Assembly (NCBI RefSeq): GCF_001885765.1
Contig: NZ_JXKD01000012.1
Location: 1 to 64,000, forward strand
DNA from: Enterococcus aquimarinus
GTDB taxonomy: Bacteria; Bacillota; Bacilli; Lactobacillales; Enterococcaceae
Direction: 5' to 3'
DNA: 64,000 nucleotides
Under the pieces are notes generated by a model. That model had not been told where the DNA came from. It saw only the letters and a list, made by a program, of their open reading frames with translations, and searched no databases. A program made the translations under genes and the position numbers. Of the stretch, positions 19,214 through 29,849 are shown piece by piece; positions within the stretch are counted from its first letter, which is position 1, and every line of letters starts with the position of its first letter.

Positions 19214-22102
19214 TTAACTTCCCCATATTTCAAAAGTTTTAACTTTTCCAGAATTAGTAATATAATAATTTGTCGCTGCTAATACTTCTTGAATTTTATA
19301 TGGTATTGCCTTACTCTTACATATAGAAGGCTGTACCATTACTATCTTACCTCGAAATACTTTATCTTTTAGTTTCATATCTTTTAAAAATGTCTCATAA
19401 TCTCCTCTTATGAATTCGCAGTGAGAAGTTTTTCTCCGACTCCTAATTTTATTAAGAAATGTTGACTTATTTTTTAGCCATATTATTGACTTAGTAGCCT
19501 GACCGGCTACTTCGTATACATCTCCTATGCTCGAATTATAATTTTTAGCACTCATTGCCTTGACATGATACAAAGTAATTTCAAATTCCGTTTCTTTACT
19601 CTGAATTGTAATGAAATCTGCTATTTCTCCAGAACTATGATCGTATATAATATAATCAAGCTCTGCGTTCTCAAAAAGAACTTCACGGAGCGTGTCCTGA
19701 ATTGATTTTCCTTTTTTTCGAGTCTTACTTGTTCTAAATTCAATACTCACATTTGTATCATATTTTTCTTTCCAAGGTATTGTTGTGATATTGTCGCTTG
19801 TAAAAACTATAGCTTCTGGATTTCCCACGCTGATTTCATTCCCTTGAATCATAATATCATCAGTAGTACGGAGTATTAACGGATAGCTTGATAGATATGA
19901 AGATAAACTAATCTTCTGTCGTCCCTCGTATATCAGAATTTCTTCGTTTACTGATTGATAGTTCCCATTTATGTCACAAATGAGGCTCTGCTCTTTCTCC
20001 TCAATAGAGGCTTGTATCGTAATCATATCATTTTTGATATTAATGATTCTAATCTTAAGATCAGTTATAATACCAAGTGTGCTTTCAGTATTGTCATAGA
20101 CTATTGGTGGATTTGCATAAGATTCTCCTGAAAGATCCGCAAAATAAATATTTTGAGGATACTTTTCAAGTTTTTTCGGAATAGGCAAAAAGTCAAAATT
20201 TGTATTAGTTTTTACAACCATTTCAGAATTAAATATTTTAGCTCCATTTAAATCACACCAAGATACAAAATCTTTAAGATTAGCATATGAACTACTCCAG
20301 ATTTTCGAACCGCTACTATATCCAATTGTGATTCGTTGCTCCTCTTGGACTGCCTTACAAAATACGTGTCCCGCAGAATATAGCCTACCTGTACTTGGAT
20401 CGATTGCTTGACTAACATCAGATCCAGCAGATATTCTGTATGATTCACCAGATTCATTAAATCTATTTTGCATACCAGAATTGAAAATTTCAAATTCTTT
20501 TAAATTTCCTAGAACCCTGTGTATTTCATGTTTTGGAATCTTATCAAAATTACTAGAAAAAGATTCAACTATTTGCTCATAGACACATTCACTTTTTACT
20601 TGTGAATATATATAAAGGATTCTAGTCTCTTTCTGATAGTGGATAATATATAAATGATTTTCTTCGTTTTTTATAAGGTTACCAGCATACCATTTGGGTT
20701 TTTCATACCCCTTTCCTATAGCAACGATAGTATTATCTTCTTCGTTCAAGAATGGCCCGTAGGCTATGTTGCAGATTTCAGGAAAAGTACCATGTATATT
20801 AAATCCTGTTACCTTGTATAGCTTTGCATGACAATTAGGTCTGATAGTATGTAACGATAAATTTAGGTCTGGGTCGATTTGTTCATTTTTATCGATAGAA
20901 TAATCACCAATATATTTTCTTTCTATCTCTTCCTTATTTATTTTATTTTCACTTAAATCAATTATAATATCTTGCCAAATAGCATCACTTTTATATAAAG
21001 CTTTATTTTCTATTACTAATTCTTCATCATTCATCGCAATAAACTTTGCTATGTCAATATTTTCAGTATTTGTACGTGCAAATCTTCCAATGAATTGAAG
21101 AGTATTTCCTAATGATTTATGTGGATCATGGATTGCTGCAATCTTCAGATTGGGGAAGTCAAAACCTTCACCTAGCATATCCACACATATTATACCATCC
21201 AGTTTTTTTTCCCGTAGAGTATCAATAATTTTATCCACAGTTTTTGAACTCATAGAGCTATCAACTCTTTGTAAATTTAAGATTGTTTCAGAGCTATATA
21301 ACTCCTGTAATTCTATAGCTCGATTTCTACTGCTCGCCCTCACCATTAAAAAGTGTTCATATCCCTTCTTACGGTCAAGTAGGAAAATTGACTCTGCTTT
21401 TTTAGCAATAAGATAGTCTTTATTTGGTTCATTGGGTATAGGTATGTATTGGATTTCACCAAAAATACCGTCTTTATAAGCTTGGGATAGTGGATAATTA
21501 TAAACAAAAACTCCTTTTATCGTCTTATTATCCATTCGAAAGGGAGTTGCAGTAAATAGAACGTGTTTAGCTTTATTTATATTTTCTAATATTTCAGTCC
21601 ATGTTTTTGCTGGGACATGGTGTGCTTCGTCAATCAAAACTAAATCGAATTTTTTTCTAATATTCTCTACTCTGGATAAGCTCAATCCAACTTGAGGTGT
21701 TGCAACAATTACATCTGAGTTTTCAATTTTATTGTAATGATTTTCTTTATAAAGACTTTTCATTTCAAATACTTTTGGTTTTTTTATATTTTTATTAAGA
21801 ACATTTATTTTAGTTAGTGTTTTTAATGTTGAATATTCTCCTGAAACCTGACTTCGCACTAACTTACTCGAGGTAATAACTAAAACTTTGTTAGCCTCTA
21901 AGGCATAAGGAGTCATCATCAAAACAGCAGTTTTTCCAGAACCCGTAGGCATCACAATAACCGCTGCTTTTGTTTTATTCAAAGTGAAAAATGATGAAAT
22001 TGAATGAATAGCTCCCAATTGTGCATTCCTTAATCCATTCGTTTTATTATTAAGTTTTGGATATTTTAGTTTCTTATAGTTTTCAAAAAAATAACTATTC
22101 AA
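19214..22102 (-). CDS. SF2 DEAD/DEAH-type helicase with C-terminal nuclease-like domain
   Basis: A 962-residue protein with a TTG start 8 bases after AGGAGG. The N-terminal half is a superfamily 2 helicase: Walker A PTGSGKT (52-58), DEAH (158-161), motif III TATP, and a C-terminal RecA lobe with GEGFDFPNLK and QFIGRFART. The middle is unrecognised. Near the end (about 815-880) comes DYIIYDHSSGEIADF, then LYHVK and VAGQATKSIIWL. This spacing of Asp829 with His846-x-Lys848 resembles a divergent PD-(D/E)xK nuclease core. Large helicase-nuclease proteins of this kind often occur in phage-defence islands. The helicase part is certain; nuclease and defence roles are inference. Confidence 0.82.
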   Translation of the reverse strand: MNSYFFENYKKLKYPKLNNKTNGLRNAQLGAIHSISSFFTLNKTKAAVIVMPTGSGKTAVLMMTPYALEANKVLVITSSKLVRSQVSGEYSTLKTLTKINVLNKNIKKPKVFEMKSLYKENHYNKIENSDVIVATPQVGLSLSRVENIRKKFDLVLIDEAHHVPAKTWTEILENINKAKHVLFTATPFRMDNKTIKGVFVYNYPLSQAYKDGIFGEIQYIPIPNEPNKDYLIAKKAESIFLLDRKKGYEHFLMVRASSRNRAIELQELYSSETILNLQRVDSSMSSKTVDKIIDTLREKKLDGIICVDMLGEGFDFPNLKIAAIHDPHKSLGNTLQFIGRFARTNTENIDIAKFIAMNDEELVIENKALYKSDAIWQDIIIDLSENKINKEEIERKYIGDYSIDKNEQIDPDLNLSLHTIRPNCHAKLYKVTGFNIHGTFPEICNIAYGPFLNEEDNTIVAIGKGYEKPKWYAGNLIKNEENHLYIIHYQKETRILYIYSQVKSECVYEQIVESFSSNFDKIPKHEIHRVLGNLKEFEIFNSGMQNRFNESGESYRISAGSDVSQAIDPSTGRLYSAGHVFCKAVQEEQRITIGYSSGSKIWSSSYANLKDFVSWCDLNGAKIFNSEMVVKTNTNFDFLPIPKKLEKYPQNIYFADLSGESYANPPIVYDNTESTLGIITDLKIRIINIKNDMITIQASIEEKEQSLICDINGNYQSVNEEILIYEGRQKISLSSYLSSYPLILRTTDDIMIQGNEISVGNPEAIVFTSDNITTIPWKEKYDTNVSIEFRTSKTRKKGKSIQDTLREVLFENAELDYIIYDHSSGEIADFITIQSKETEFEITLYHVKAMSAKNYNSSIGDVYEVAGQATKSIIWLKNKSTFLNKIRSRRKTSHCEFIRGDYETFLKDMKLKDKVFRGKIVMVQPSICKSKAIPYKIQEVLAATNYYITNSGKVKTFEIWGS

Positions 22103-22460
22103 TTCAATTACCTCCTCTTATACTATTACATATTTAATGGTCTAAGGTATCCTCAATTTTCTTAAATTAAAGATCTACTCAACCTCAACAATCAGATTAC
22201 ATTTTATTATCGTAAAAACTGCGGTTTCCAATGGGAAAAACTATTACTATAATCTATGTAATATCTCACAAAAAAATAAAATAGAGTGATTTAACTAGTC
22301 ACGACTGATAAAAATTATGACTAACTATTACATAACTGTAGCGTAATATAAAATTAATCTAGGTATAAAGAAAACGCTACCAATAAACCTTGCAATATAG
22401 AAACATCTTCCTACCACCAGTCCTGAATAGCTTAACCAGTGATAGAAAGACATTACAATT
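22103..22460. other. Gene-free junction between helicase and capsule locus
   Basis: AT-rich DNA with no convincing frame. It must hold the helicase promoter on the minus strand, but I cannot pick one box set over others. Confidence 0.3.
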
Positions 22461-22740
22461 TTATAACTCTATTAATCCTTGCTTCTGCTCAAAATTCCAA
22501 GCGTCTCTTACCATCTCATCAATCCTAAATTCAGCTTTCCAATCAAGTTCGCGTTCAGCTTTACTGACGTCGGCGTAGCAAGTTGCGATATCTCCAAGAC
22601 GCCTGTCGACAATCTCATAAGGAACTGCGGCTTGATTGACTCACATAAAAGCATTCACCATCTCTAAGACAGAGGTTCCTTTACCAGTTCCAAGGTTGTA
22701 ACAATTTATCCCTTTAGTCAAATTCACAAAGCGTTTAGTT
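22461..22740 (-). pseudogene. galE: galE remnant, UDP-glucose 4-epimerase C-terminus
   Basis: Minus-strand translation gives INCYNLGTGKGTSVLEMV, then PYEIVDRRLGDIATCYAD and LDWKAEFRIDEMVRDAWNF, the C-terminal 85 or so residues of GalE. A TGA follows the NAFM segment and the N-terminal two thirds of the gene are missing. It lies just past the last capsule gene and marks an old recombination boundary. Confidence 0.8.
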
Positions 22741-22793
22741 TATAAAGTATATTAAAACTAGACATCATGAGTACTCGACTTTAATCTTAAGCT

Positions 22794-23960
22794 TTAATCC
22801 CTACTAAATAAATCTCTTGTATAAACCTTATCAACAACATCTTTAATCTCATCTGATAAACGATTTGTCACAATCACATCAGAGATAGCTTTGAATTCAT
22901 CAAAGTCTTTAATGACTCTCGAACTGAAAAATTCTCCTTCAGCAAGTGCAGGTTCAAAGACAACGACTTCAATTCCCTTAGCTTTAATTCGTTTCATCAC
23001 ACCTTGAATAGCAGACTGACGGAAGTTGTCAGAATCCATTTTCATTGTTAAGCGATAAATGCCGACCACTTTTGGATTACGCTTGATAATCATATCAGCG
23101 ACGTGGTCTTTACGTGTCCGATTGGCATCGACTATAGCAGACATGATATTTTGAGGCACGTCTTGATAGTTAGCCAATAATTGTTTGGTATCTTTCGGTA
23201 AGCAATAACCGCCATAACCAAATGATGGATTGTTATAATGTGTGCCAATTCGTGGATCAAATCCGACACCTTCGATAATCTGTTTCGTATCTAATCCTCT
23301 GACCTCGGCGTAAGAATCAAGTTCATTGAAATAGGCTACTCTAAGTGCTAGATAGGTATTTGCGAATAATTTAATTGCCTCTGCTTCAGTTCCATCGGTG
23401 TAGAGAATAGGAATATCTTTCTTGATTGCTCCTTGAGCTAATAACTCCGCAAAGATTCGTGCTCGTTCAGATTGTTCTCCCACGACAATTCGAGAAGGAT
23501 GGAGGTTATCATATAACGCTTTTCCTTCTCTTAAAAATTCTGGTGAGAAAATAATATTCTCGGTCTCAAATTTTTCTTTTACTGACTGCGTATATCCCAC
23601 GGGTACCGTTGACTTGATAATCATCACTGCATCTGGATTAATGGATAAAACACTCGCAATGACAGCCTCAACTGTTCGAGTATTAAAGTAGTTTTTTTCG
23701 ACATCATAATTTGTGGGTGTCGAAATAATCACATATTCAGCATCCTTAAATGCCTCATAGTTATCTGTTGTAGCTGTTATGTTTAAATCTTTTGTAGCAA
23801 GATAGTCTTCAATTTCGGGATCCGAAATTGGCGATTTCTTATTATTAATCATATCTACTTTTTCTTTAATAATATCCAACGCAATGACTTCATTATTTTG
23901 TGCTAATAGAATCGCATTGGATAATCCCACGTAGCCTGTTCCTGCAATCGTTATTTTCAT
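22794..23960 (-). CDS. ugd: UDP-glucose 6-dehydrogenase
   Basis: A 388-residue UDP-glucose/GDP-mannose dehydrogenase from [16 protein letters not shown]; the ATG six codons upstream is out of step with the ribosome-binding site GAAGGGT and is rejected. The N-terminal Rossmann site GTGYVG, the catalytic segment [11 protein letters not shown] and the C-terminal UDP-binding domain are present. It oxidises UDP-glucose to UDP-glucuronate, a capsule precursor. Its start overlaps the capG-like gene end. It is the last intact gene of the capsule cluster. Confidence 0.92.
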   Translation of the reverse strand: MKITIAGTGYVGLSNAILLAQNNEVIALDIIKEKVDMINNKKSPISDPEIEDYLATKDLNITATTDNYEAFKDAEYVIISTPTNYDVEKNYFNTRTVEAVIASVLSINPDAVMIIKSTVPVGYTQSVKEKFETENIIFSPEFLREGKALYDNLHPSRIVVGEQSERARIFAELLAQGAIKKDIPILYTDGTEAEAIKLFANTYLALRVAYFNELDSYAEVRGLDTKQIIEGVGFDPRIGTHYNNPSFGYGGYCLPKDTKQLLANYQDVPQNIMSAIVDANRTRKDHVADMIIKRNPKVVGIYRLTMKMDSDNFRQSAIQGVMKRIKAKGIEVVVFEPALAEGEFFSSRVIKDFDEFKAISDVIVTNRLSDEIKDVVDKVYTRDLFSRD

Positions 23961-23967
23961 AAGATTT

Positions 23968-25098
23968 CTACCCTTCATACTTCCATACTTCTCTTTTTAT
24001 ATAGTCTGTATAAGATAAAATAATTCTCAGAACTTTATCCGAAACATTCGGCATACTATAATCCGAAACTAATCGTAAAGTATCTTTTTCTTGTGTCTCC
24101 AGCACTTCTAATCCTTGAAGAATTCTATCTTTTTGTAGTCCTACCATCATCACAGAAGCTTCTTCCATCGCTTCCGGTCTTTCATGTGCTTGGCGGATAT
24201 TTAAGGCTTTAAATCCAAGAATGGAGGACTCTTCACTAATCGTTCCACTATCGCTTAAAACGGCTTTCGCATATTTTTGTAGTTTCACATACTCATTGAA
24301 TCCGAGTGGTTTCATTGTTTTCACTAATGAATGAAACGTAATCCCTTTGGCGTCAATCATTTTTTTCGTTCGAGGGTGCGTGCTGACAATGACTGGCATT
24401 TGGTATATTTCAGCGATAGTATTCAAACTGTCCACTAAATCCATAAAATTTTGTTCAGAACTAATATTTTCTTCTCGATGGGCAGACACAACAAAATAGT
24501 TTCCTTCTGTAAGTTCTAGTCTTTCAAGAACATCTGATTTTTCAATATCTTCTTTTCTAGAATGTAGAACCTCGAACATTGGACTACCTGTTTTAATGAT
24601 ACGATCTGCGGGGAGTCCTTCTCTTAACAAGTATTCCCGTGCGATATCACTATACGTAAGATTGATATCTGCTGTGTGATCAACAATCTTGCGATTCGTT
24701 TCTTCCGGTACACGTTGGTCAAAACAACGGTTTCCTGCTTCCATATGGAAAATTGGAATTCGTCGTCTTTTCGCCGCAATCGCACATAAGCAACTATTCG
24801 TATCCCCTAATACAAGAAACGCATCTGGTTTTACTGCTTCCAAAATTGGATCAATCTTTACTAAAATATTTCCAATGGTTTCAACCGCAGTCCCAGTTGC
24901 CGCGTTTAAAAAGTAATCTGGTTTCTTTAACTGAAAATCATTGAAGAAAACTTCGTTCAGTTCATAATCATAATTTTGTCCTGTATGGACGAGGATGTGT
25001 TCGATTGCTTCTGATTGATCTAATTTATTAATGACTGCTGATAACCGAATAATTTCGGGTCTCGTTCCGACTACTGTCATCACTTTTAATTTTTTCAT
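23968..25098 (-). CDS. capG: UDP-N-acetylglucosamine 2-epimerase family, CapG/FnlC type
   Basis: A 376-residue WecB-family epimerase opening with [17 protein letters not shown] and carrying the [15 protein letters not shown] and VSAHREEN segments. By itself it could be a UDP-GlcNAc 2-epimerase (ManNAc). Directly after capE and capF it matches the third step of UDP-N-acetyl-L-fucosamine synthesis, epimerising UDP-N-acetyl-L-pneumosamine at C2, as in S. aureus type 5/8 capsule. The three genes are separated by at most a few bases. Confidence 0.88.
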   Translation of the reverse strand: MKKLKVMTVVGTRPEIIRLSAVINKLDQSEAIEHILVHTGQNYDYELNEVFFNDFQLKKPDYFLNAATGTAVETIGNILVKIDPILEAVKPDAFLVLGDTNSCLCAIAAKRRRIPIFHMEAGNRCFDQRVPEETNRKIVDHTADINLTYSDIAREYLLREGLPADRIIKTGSPMFEVLHSRKEDIEKSDVLERLELTEGNYFVVSAHREENISSEQNFMDLVDSLNTIAEIYQMPVIVSTHPRTKKMIDAKGITFHSLVKTMKPLGFNEYVKLQKYAKAVLSDSGTISEESSILGFKALNIRQAHERPEAMEEASVMMVGLQKDRILQGLEVLETQEKDTLRLVSDYSMPNVSDKVLRIILSYTDYIKREVWKYEG

Positions 25099-25101
25099 GT
25101 A

Positions 25102-26211
25102 TTATACCTCCAAGTAATGTGTATCGGGATGTTCAGGATCAAAGACCTCGTTGACCCACATAATCGTCACCATATCGCTGTCACCCAGATTTTCGATGTT
25201 GTGCGTATAGCCTACCGGAATATCCACCACTTCTAATTTATCGCCACTGACAAAGTACTCTATGATTTCATCGCTATCAAGTTTTCTAAAACGAATAACC
25301 CCAGAGCCACTAACGACTAGAAACTTCTCATTTTTCGTGTGATGCCAATGATTGCCTTTTGTGATACCTGGTTTCGAAATATTAACCGACACCTGTCCAC
25401 GATCTGGCGTGCGAATGAATTCTGTAAATGATCCTCGAGCATCCACATTCATCTTCAAGTCATACGAAAACTGATCTTCGGGCAAATAACTTAAATAGGT
25501 ACTATATAATTTTTTTGTAAAAGGTTCCGACATGTCAGGAATGGACCGTTCGGCACGACTTGCTTTAAATGATTCAATTAAGTCCACAATTTTACCGAGA
25601 GTCGTTTGATGCGTTATAGGCACGACACAATACTTCCCTTCGCGTTGTTCTTTTCCTTCTGATGCATCCATTAATGATTTTACGACGTCATCGATATACA
25701 CAAGTGTCATCTCGACACTTGGATCATTAACTTGAATTGGTAAATCATGCGCAATATTATGACAAAATGTTGCTACCGCACTATTATAGTTCGGACGACA
25801 CCATTTCCCAAAGACATTCGGGAAACGATAGATCAAAACGTTTGCTCCCGTTTCTTCGCTGTAAGAAAACAGTAACTCTTCTCCCGCTTTTTTACTCTGT
25901 CCATATGGATTATCTAATGCTGCTTGGATTGAAGATGAAATCATGACCGGGCAATTATTTTGGTATTGTTTTAATAAGTCTAAAAGTTCCGACGTAAACC
26001 CGAAGTTTCCTGCCATAAATTCCGCTTGCTCTTTTGGTCGATTAACGCCTGCAAGATGAAAAACAAAATTGGCTTCTTGACAATACTGTTTTAAGAGGGA
26101 ATACTCCGTGTCTTGGTCGTATTCAAAAATCTCATGATTTGTTTGAGTTTTTAATTCTGCGATAAGATTCTTTCCAATAAAGCCTTTTGCTCCCGTGACT
26201 AATATCTTCAT
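25102..26211 (-). CDS. capF: UDP-2-acetamido-2,6-dideoxy-beta-L-lyxo-4-hexulose reductase, CapF type
   Basis: From MKILVTGAKGFIGKN the protein is 369 residues. An N-terminal short-chain dehydrogenase domain with GAKGFIG and the YGQSKK active-site segment is followed from about residue 245 by a cupin domain (KGNHWHHTKNEKFLVV). This two-domain layout is characteristic of CapF/FnlB, which reduces the 4-keto sugar made by CapE. The start codon overlaps the capE stop. Confidence 0.92.
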   Translation of the reverse strand: MKILVTGAKGFIGKNLIAELKTQTNHEIFEYDQDTEYSLLKQYCQEANFVFHLAGVNRPKEQAEFMAGNFGFTSELLDLLKQYQNNCPVMISSSIQAALDNPYGQSKKAGEELLFSYSEETGANVLIYRFPNVFGKWCRPNYNSAVATFCHNIAHDLPIQVNDPSVEMTLVYIDDVVKSLMDASEGKEQREGKYCVVPITHQTTLGKIVDLIESFKASRAERSIPDMSEPFTKKLYSTYLSYLPEDQFSYDLKMNVDARGSFTEFIRTPDRGQVSVNISKPGITKGNHWHHTKNEKFLVVSGSGVIRFRKLDSDEIIEYFVSGDKLEVVDIPVGYTHNIENLGDSDMVTIMWVNEVFDPEHPDTHYLEV

Positions 26212-27230
26212 TAACGATTCCAACTTTCCAATTGTTCTCTTACGTAATCTAGTTCAAGAAGTTTGGCTTTAATTTGTTCAATAGTTAATCGCTCTGTATT
26301 GTGCGAGTTGTATTCTTCTTCTGAAGATAACTTTTGATCGCCATCAACAAAATATTTATCATAGTTTAAATCGCGCTTATCCGCAGGTACTCTGTAGAAG
26401 TTTCCCATATCTTTTGCTACCACATTTTCTTCTTTTGTAAGTAACGTTTCATAGAGTTTCTCTCCATGACGAGTCCCAATGACTTTGATTTCATTTTCGA
26501 CATCAAATAACTCTTTAATCGCTTGTGCCAAGTCTCCAACTGTTGAGGCTGGTGATTTTTGTACCATAATGTCCCCGGCTTGCGCATTTTGGAAAGCAAA
26601 AATCACTAATTCTACCGCTTCTTCTAAACTCATTAAAAATCTAGTCATCTCAGGATCGGTTACCGTAAGTGGTTGACCTGCTTTAATTTGATCGATAAAC
26701 AAGGGAATGACAGATCCTCTTGACGCCATGACATTCCCATAACGGGTACCACAAATTAACGTGCTCGTTGGATCGACCGTATTTGCTTTTGCAACAAAAA
26801 CTTTTTCCATCATTGCTTTTGAAATCCCCATGGCATTGATGGGGTACGCTGCTTTGTCAGTAGATAAACAAATAACTTTTTTAATCCCCATTTCTATCGC
26901 ACCTGTTAGCACATTATCCGTTCCAAGTACGTTCGTTTTAACCGCTTCTAGTGGGAAAAACTCACACGATGGTACTTGTTTTAATGCCGCTGCATGAAAC
27001 ACATAATCGACATCATGCATCGCATTTTTGACGCTTGCCAGATCACGAACATCTCCAATATAAAATTTTAATTTGTCATTTTTATAAAGCTTACGCATAT
27101 CATCTTGTTTCTTTTCATCACGCGAAAAGATCCGAATTTCTTTGATATCAGTATCCAAAAATCTTTTCATGACAGCATGACCAAATGAACCAGTCCCACC
27201 TGTGATTAGTAAAGTCTTTTCTTTAAACAT
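26211..27230 (-). CDS. capE: UDP-GlcNAc 4,6-dehydratase/5-epimerase, CapE type
   Basis: A 339-residue extended short-chain dehydrogenase. It opens with LLITGGTGSFGHAVMKRF, the typical CapE/FnlA start, with STDKAAYPINAMGISKAMME as the catalytic region, where a Met stands in for the usual Tyr of the YxxxK site as in other inverting dehydratases. It catalyses the first committed step to UDP-L-FucNAc. It is coupled to capF by overlapping codons. Confidence 0.92.
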   Translation of the reverse strand: MFKEKTLLITGGTGSFGHAVMKRFLDTDIKEIRIFSRDEKKQDDMRKLYKNDKLKFYIGDVRDLASVKNAMHDVDYVFHAAALKQVPSCEFFPLEAVKTNVLGTDNVLTGAIEMGIKKVICLSTDKAAYPINAMGISKAMMEKVFVAKANTVDPTSTLICGTRYGNVMASRGSVIPLFIDQIKAGQPLTVTDPEMTRFLMSLEEAVELVIFAFQNAQAGDIMVQKSPASTVGDLAQAIKELFDVENEIKVIGTRHGEKLYETLLTKEENVVAKDMGNFYRVPADKRDLNYDKYFVDGDQKLSSEEEYNSHNTERLTIEQIKAKLLELDYVREQLESWNR

Positions 27231-27251
27231 TAATTTTTTCCTCCATTCGAT

Positions 27252-28817
27252 TTATTTAATTCTAGAAGCCTTTTTCAAAGACCCCATTAGTATTTTTTTT
27301 TCATATTCGTTGAAAGAAAATTTATAAAGTAGTGTGCCATATATGATTACAAATGTGCTTGCTTTGATGATAAAGTAACCTACTGTATCTTCTAAAATTA
27401 ACGCTAGTGGGAAAGATAGTAAACTTGCAATAATTATACTAGAAAAGGTGCCCCTGAAAATCTCTTTGAACATTCTAATAACATTCAACCCTATAACTTT
27501 GTGATAATATAAGTTCATAAGTACAATATTGCCTATAACCAGAGAGATGGATGTACTTATTGCAGCCCCCATATACCCTAATTCCCCCACTAATATAATC
27601 GTTAACACAATGTTTAGCCCTGCCATAATTGCCAGGATGAGTGATCTAGTCATCCTTTTTAACATTGCATCTAGAATAGCTATAGTAACATTCTGTACTA
27701 AAGTTATAGTTGTTGGCACTAGCAAAAGAATTGTAGGAATATAAGCATCTAAAAAATTGTCCCCCACCCATATTTTAATGAAATTCTGACCGAATAATAT
27801 AAAACCTGCGACTGCAGCTCCTGCAACCATAAACTGTAATCTTCCTGGTCGAATAACAAGATCAGTGAGTTCTTCTCCAGTTGCATTAGCTGCAATCATT
27901 TTGGTTGCTTGAGGGAGAAAAACTCCCCCGATGACTCCAGTTATATTGCTAAACATGGTAAAAAATACCAATGCAATAGAATATAACGCTACCGTTTCTG
28001 TATCAGTCATTGCTCCAAGAACTACCCTATCAACATTTTGATTCACTTGGTTTATGATAGCTTGTAAAAAAACAGCAGAAGAAAATGAGAATATCATCCA
28101 CAATAATGCTTTATCATAAAAATGAAATTTAATTTTTACTTCTAACTTTTTGAAACTATAACTTGCTTCAAAAACAGTTAAAATAATTGTTAGAAATAGA
28201 TCAGTTGCAACAATGGCTATAGATTTGAATCCCAGCAATAGAAGAATTACCAATAAGATAACGCGTAAAACGATTCTCAATAGTTTGAATATATTTGTAA
28301 CTGCGAATTTTTCATATCCAGTCAATATGCCCGAAAAAGCATTAGTGAAAAATGAAAATGCAATATTGGTCACCATCAATATAAATAATTGCTTTGCCTT
28401 AACAAGTTCAACTGTTGTTAGAGAATTTCCAAATAATCCATCAATACCAACATAGAGAGCTGAACTTACAAATATTGTCAAAATAGATAAAATACCGGTA
28501 ATCATAAATGCCTGAAACAAAAAATTCTCTTGACCTAAGGAATCTTTTTTTGTTCTGTACAAAGCAACATATCTCGATATTACAGCACCTGTTCCAAAGT
28601 TAAGTATTACTAGGTACCCCGCAAAAGAATTGACTAACTGATAAAGACCATATTCTGACGCACCTAATGATGAAATCAGAAAAGGTGTGAAAAATATCCC
28701 AAAAAATGAATTTATAAAAAGCGTCAAGTATGATATGACTATTCCTGATTTTTTTTGACTTCTCAATCCGATCCACGTCACTTTCATGTATTTCAAAATT
28801 ACTTTAAAAATTGCCAC
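27252..28817 (-). CDS. wzx: Capsule repeat-unit flippase (Wzx)
   Basis: A 521-residue polytopic protein with about 14 hydrophobic segments, of the polysaccharide transport (MOP) family. The N-terminal region ISYLTLFINSFFGIFFTPFL and the LGASEYGLYQL motif are typical of Wzx-like flippases. It would move the undecaprenyl-linked repeat unit to the outer face for Wzy. It lies between the UDP-L-FucNAc genes and the glycosyltransferases. Low G+C, as usual for the variable core. Confidence 0.88.
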   Translation of the reverse strand: MAIFKVILKYMKVTWIGLRSQKKSGIVISYLTLFINSFFGIFFTPFLISSLGASEYGLYQLVNSFAGYLVILNFGTGAVISRYVALYRTKKDSLGQENFLFQAFMITGILSILTIFVSSALYVGIDGLFGNSLTTVELVKAKQLFILMVTNIAFSFFTNAFSGILTGYEKFAVTNIFKLLRIVLRVILLVILLLLGFKSIAIVATDLFLTIILTVFEASYSFKKLEVKIKFHFYDKALLWMIFSFSSAVFLQAIINQVNQNVDRVVLGAMTDTETVALYSIALVFFTMFSNITGVIGGVFLPQATKMIAANATGEELTDLVIRPGRLQFMVAGAAVAGFILFGQNFIKIWVGDNFLDAYIPTILLLVPTTITLVQNVTIAILDAMLKRMTRSLILAIMAGLNIVLTIILVGELGYMGAAISTSISLVIGNIVLMNLYYHKVIGLNVIRMFKEIFRGTFSSIIIASLLSFPLALILEDTVGYFIIKASTFVIIYGTLLYKFSFNEYEKKILMGSLKKASRIK

Positions 28818-28851
28818 TATATTCAGTTAAAATAATTTCGATTCAAATAAA

Positions 28852-29817
28852 CTACTTAAATATTATTCTTCTGATCAAACTCTCAATTCTTCGCTTCATT
28901 GCGACCACCTTATTAGGGTTCATTATTTTATTAAGCTTCCTATCAAATTCAACATCTTGAACAATATATTTGGGGTGTTTAAGAGGAAAGTCCAGCTTAT
29001 ATGTTTTCATGTAAAACAGCTTCTGTGTTGCTTTAGGTATCTTTTTAATGGAATTCACAGCATGGACAGAATCATCAGTTAACCCAATATTAGTAACCAA
29101 ATTTTTATGTGGAACTATTATTAAACCATGATGTAAATAGGTGTTTATTCCCTTTTGGTAAGACCATGATGTCAACTTACCACCTGTTTTCAGAACATCA
29201 TATTTTTTCTTACCATTCTTAATCAAATCATTTGCTATCCTTCTAGGTTTAATTAAATTTTTAATAAGTCTGATCGCATCCTCATCCTCCATGAAACTCA
29301 GATCATAATCTACTGTATCCCACACTCGCTTCCATGTGGCCCATCCCCAGATTGACCCTGTCCTCGCAAAAATATAACTATATGGAGTTACGTCATATGT
29401 CTCTAAGTTGTTCATTCCACTTATCATGTCTATTCGCTGATCATCTTTATATTTTTCAAGCAACTCTTCACAAAATTTAAAGTAGTCTATAGTCGGTTTA
29501 CAATCATCTTCTATGATACATAATCTATCAACATGTTCAAAACACCAAGATATACCTGAGTAAATTCGCATCCCACAACCTAGGTTTGTTTCAGAGTAAT
29601 TTCGATAAACTTCACATTCCCAGTCAATTTCCGCTACAATATCTTTACACTTCTTAATATTTAGCTCATCATTAGGCCTTGCTTCCCTAGCACCATCTTG
29701 AATTAAAAAGAGCTTTGATGGTCTAGCTTCTTTTATTGCATCAAATACTTCGCGTAAAGGCTCTGGTCTATTAAAAAAAATCAGAGCTACTGGTACATCT
29801 ATTCTATACGGTTCCAT
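28852..29817 (-). CDS. Glycosyltransferase, GT-A fold
   Basis: From ATG 29817, 8 bases after AAGGGAG, the protein is 321 residues; an upstream in-frame ATG at 29847 lacks a site. It opens with VPVALIFFNRPEPLREVF and has IIEDDCKPTIDYFKFC, an acidic DxD-like metal site, as in GT2/GNT-I-like enzymes. No membrane segment is evident. It probably adds one capsule sugar; donor and linkage are unknown. Confidence 0.8.
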   Translation of the reverse strand: MEPYRIDVPVALIFFNRPEPLREVFDAIKEARPSKLFLIQDGAREARPNDELNIKKCKDIVAEIDWECEVYRNYSETNLGCGMRIYSGISWCFEHVDRLCIIEDDCKPTIDYFKFCEELLEKYKDDQRIDMISGMNNLETYDVTPYSYIFARTGSIWGWATWKRVWDTVDYDLSFMEDEDAIRLIKNLIKPRRIANDLIKNGKKKYDVLKTGGKLTSWSYQKGINTYLHHGLIIVPHKNLVTNIGLTDDSVHAVNSIKKIPKATQKLFYMKTYKLDFPLKHPKYIVQDVEFDRKLNKIMNPNKVVAMKRRIESLIRRIIFK

Positions 29818-29849
29818 ATTATTTTCTCCCTTCATATCGCGCTCCATCT

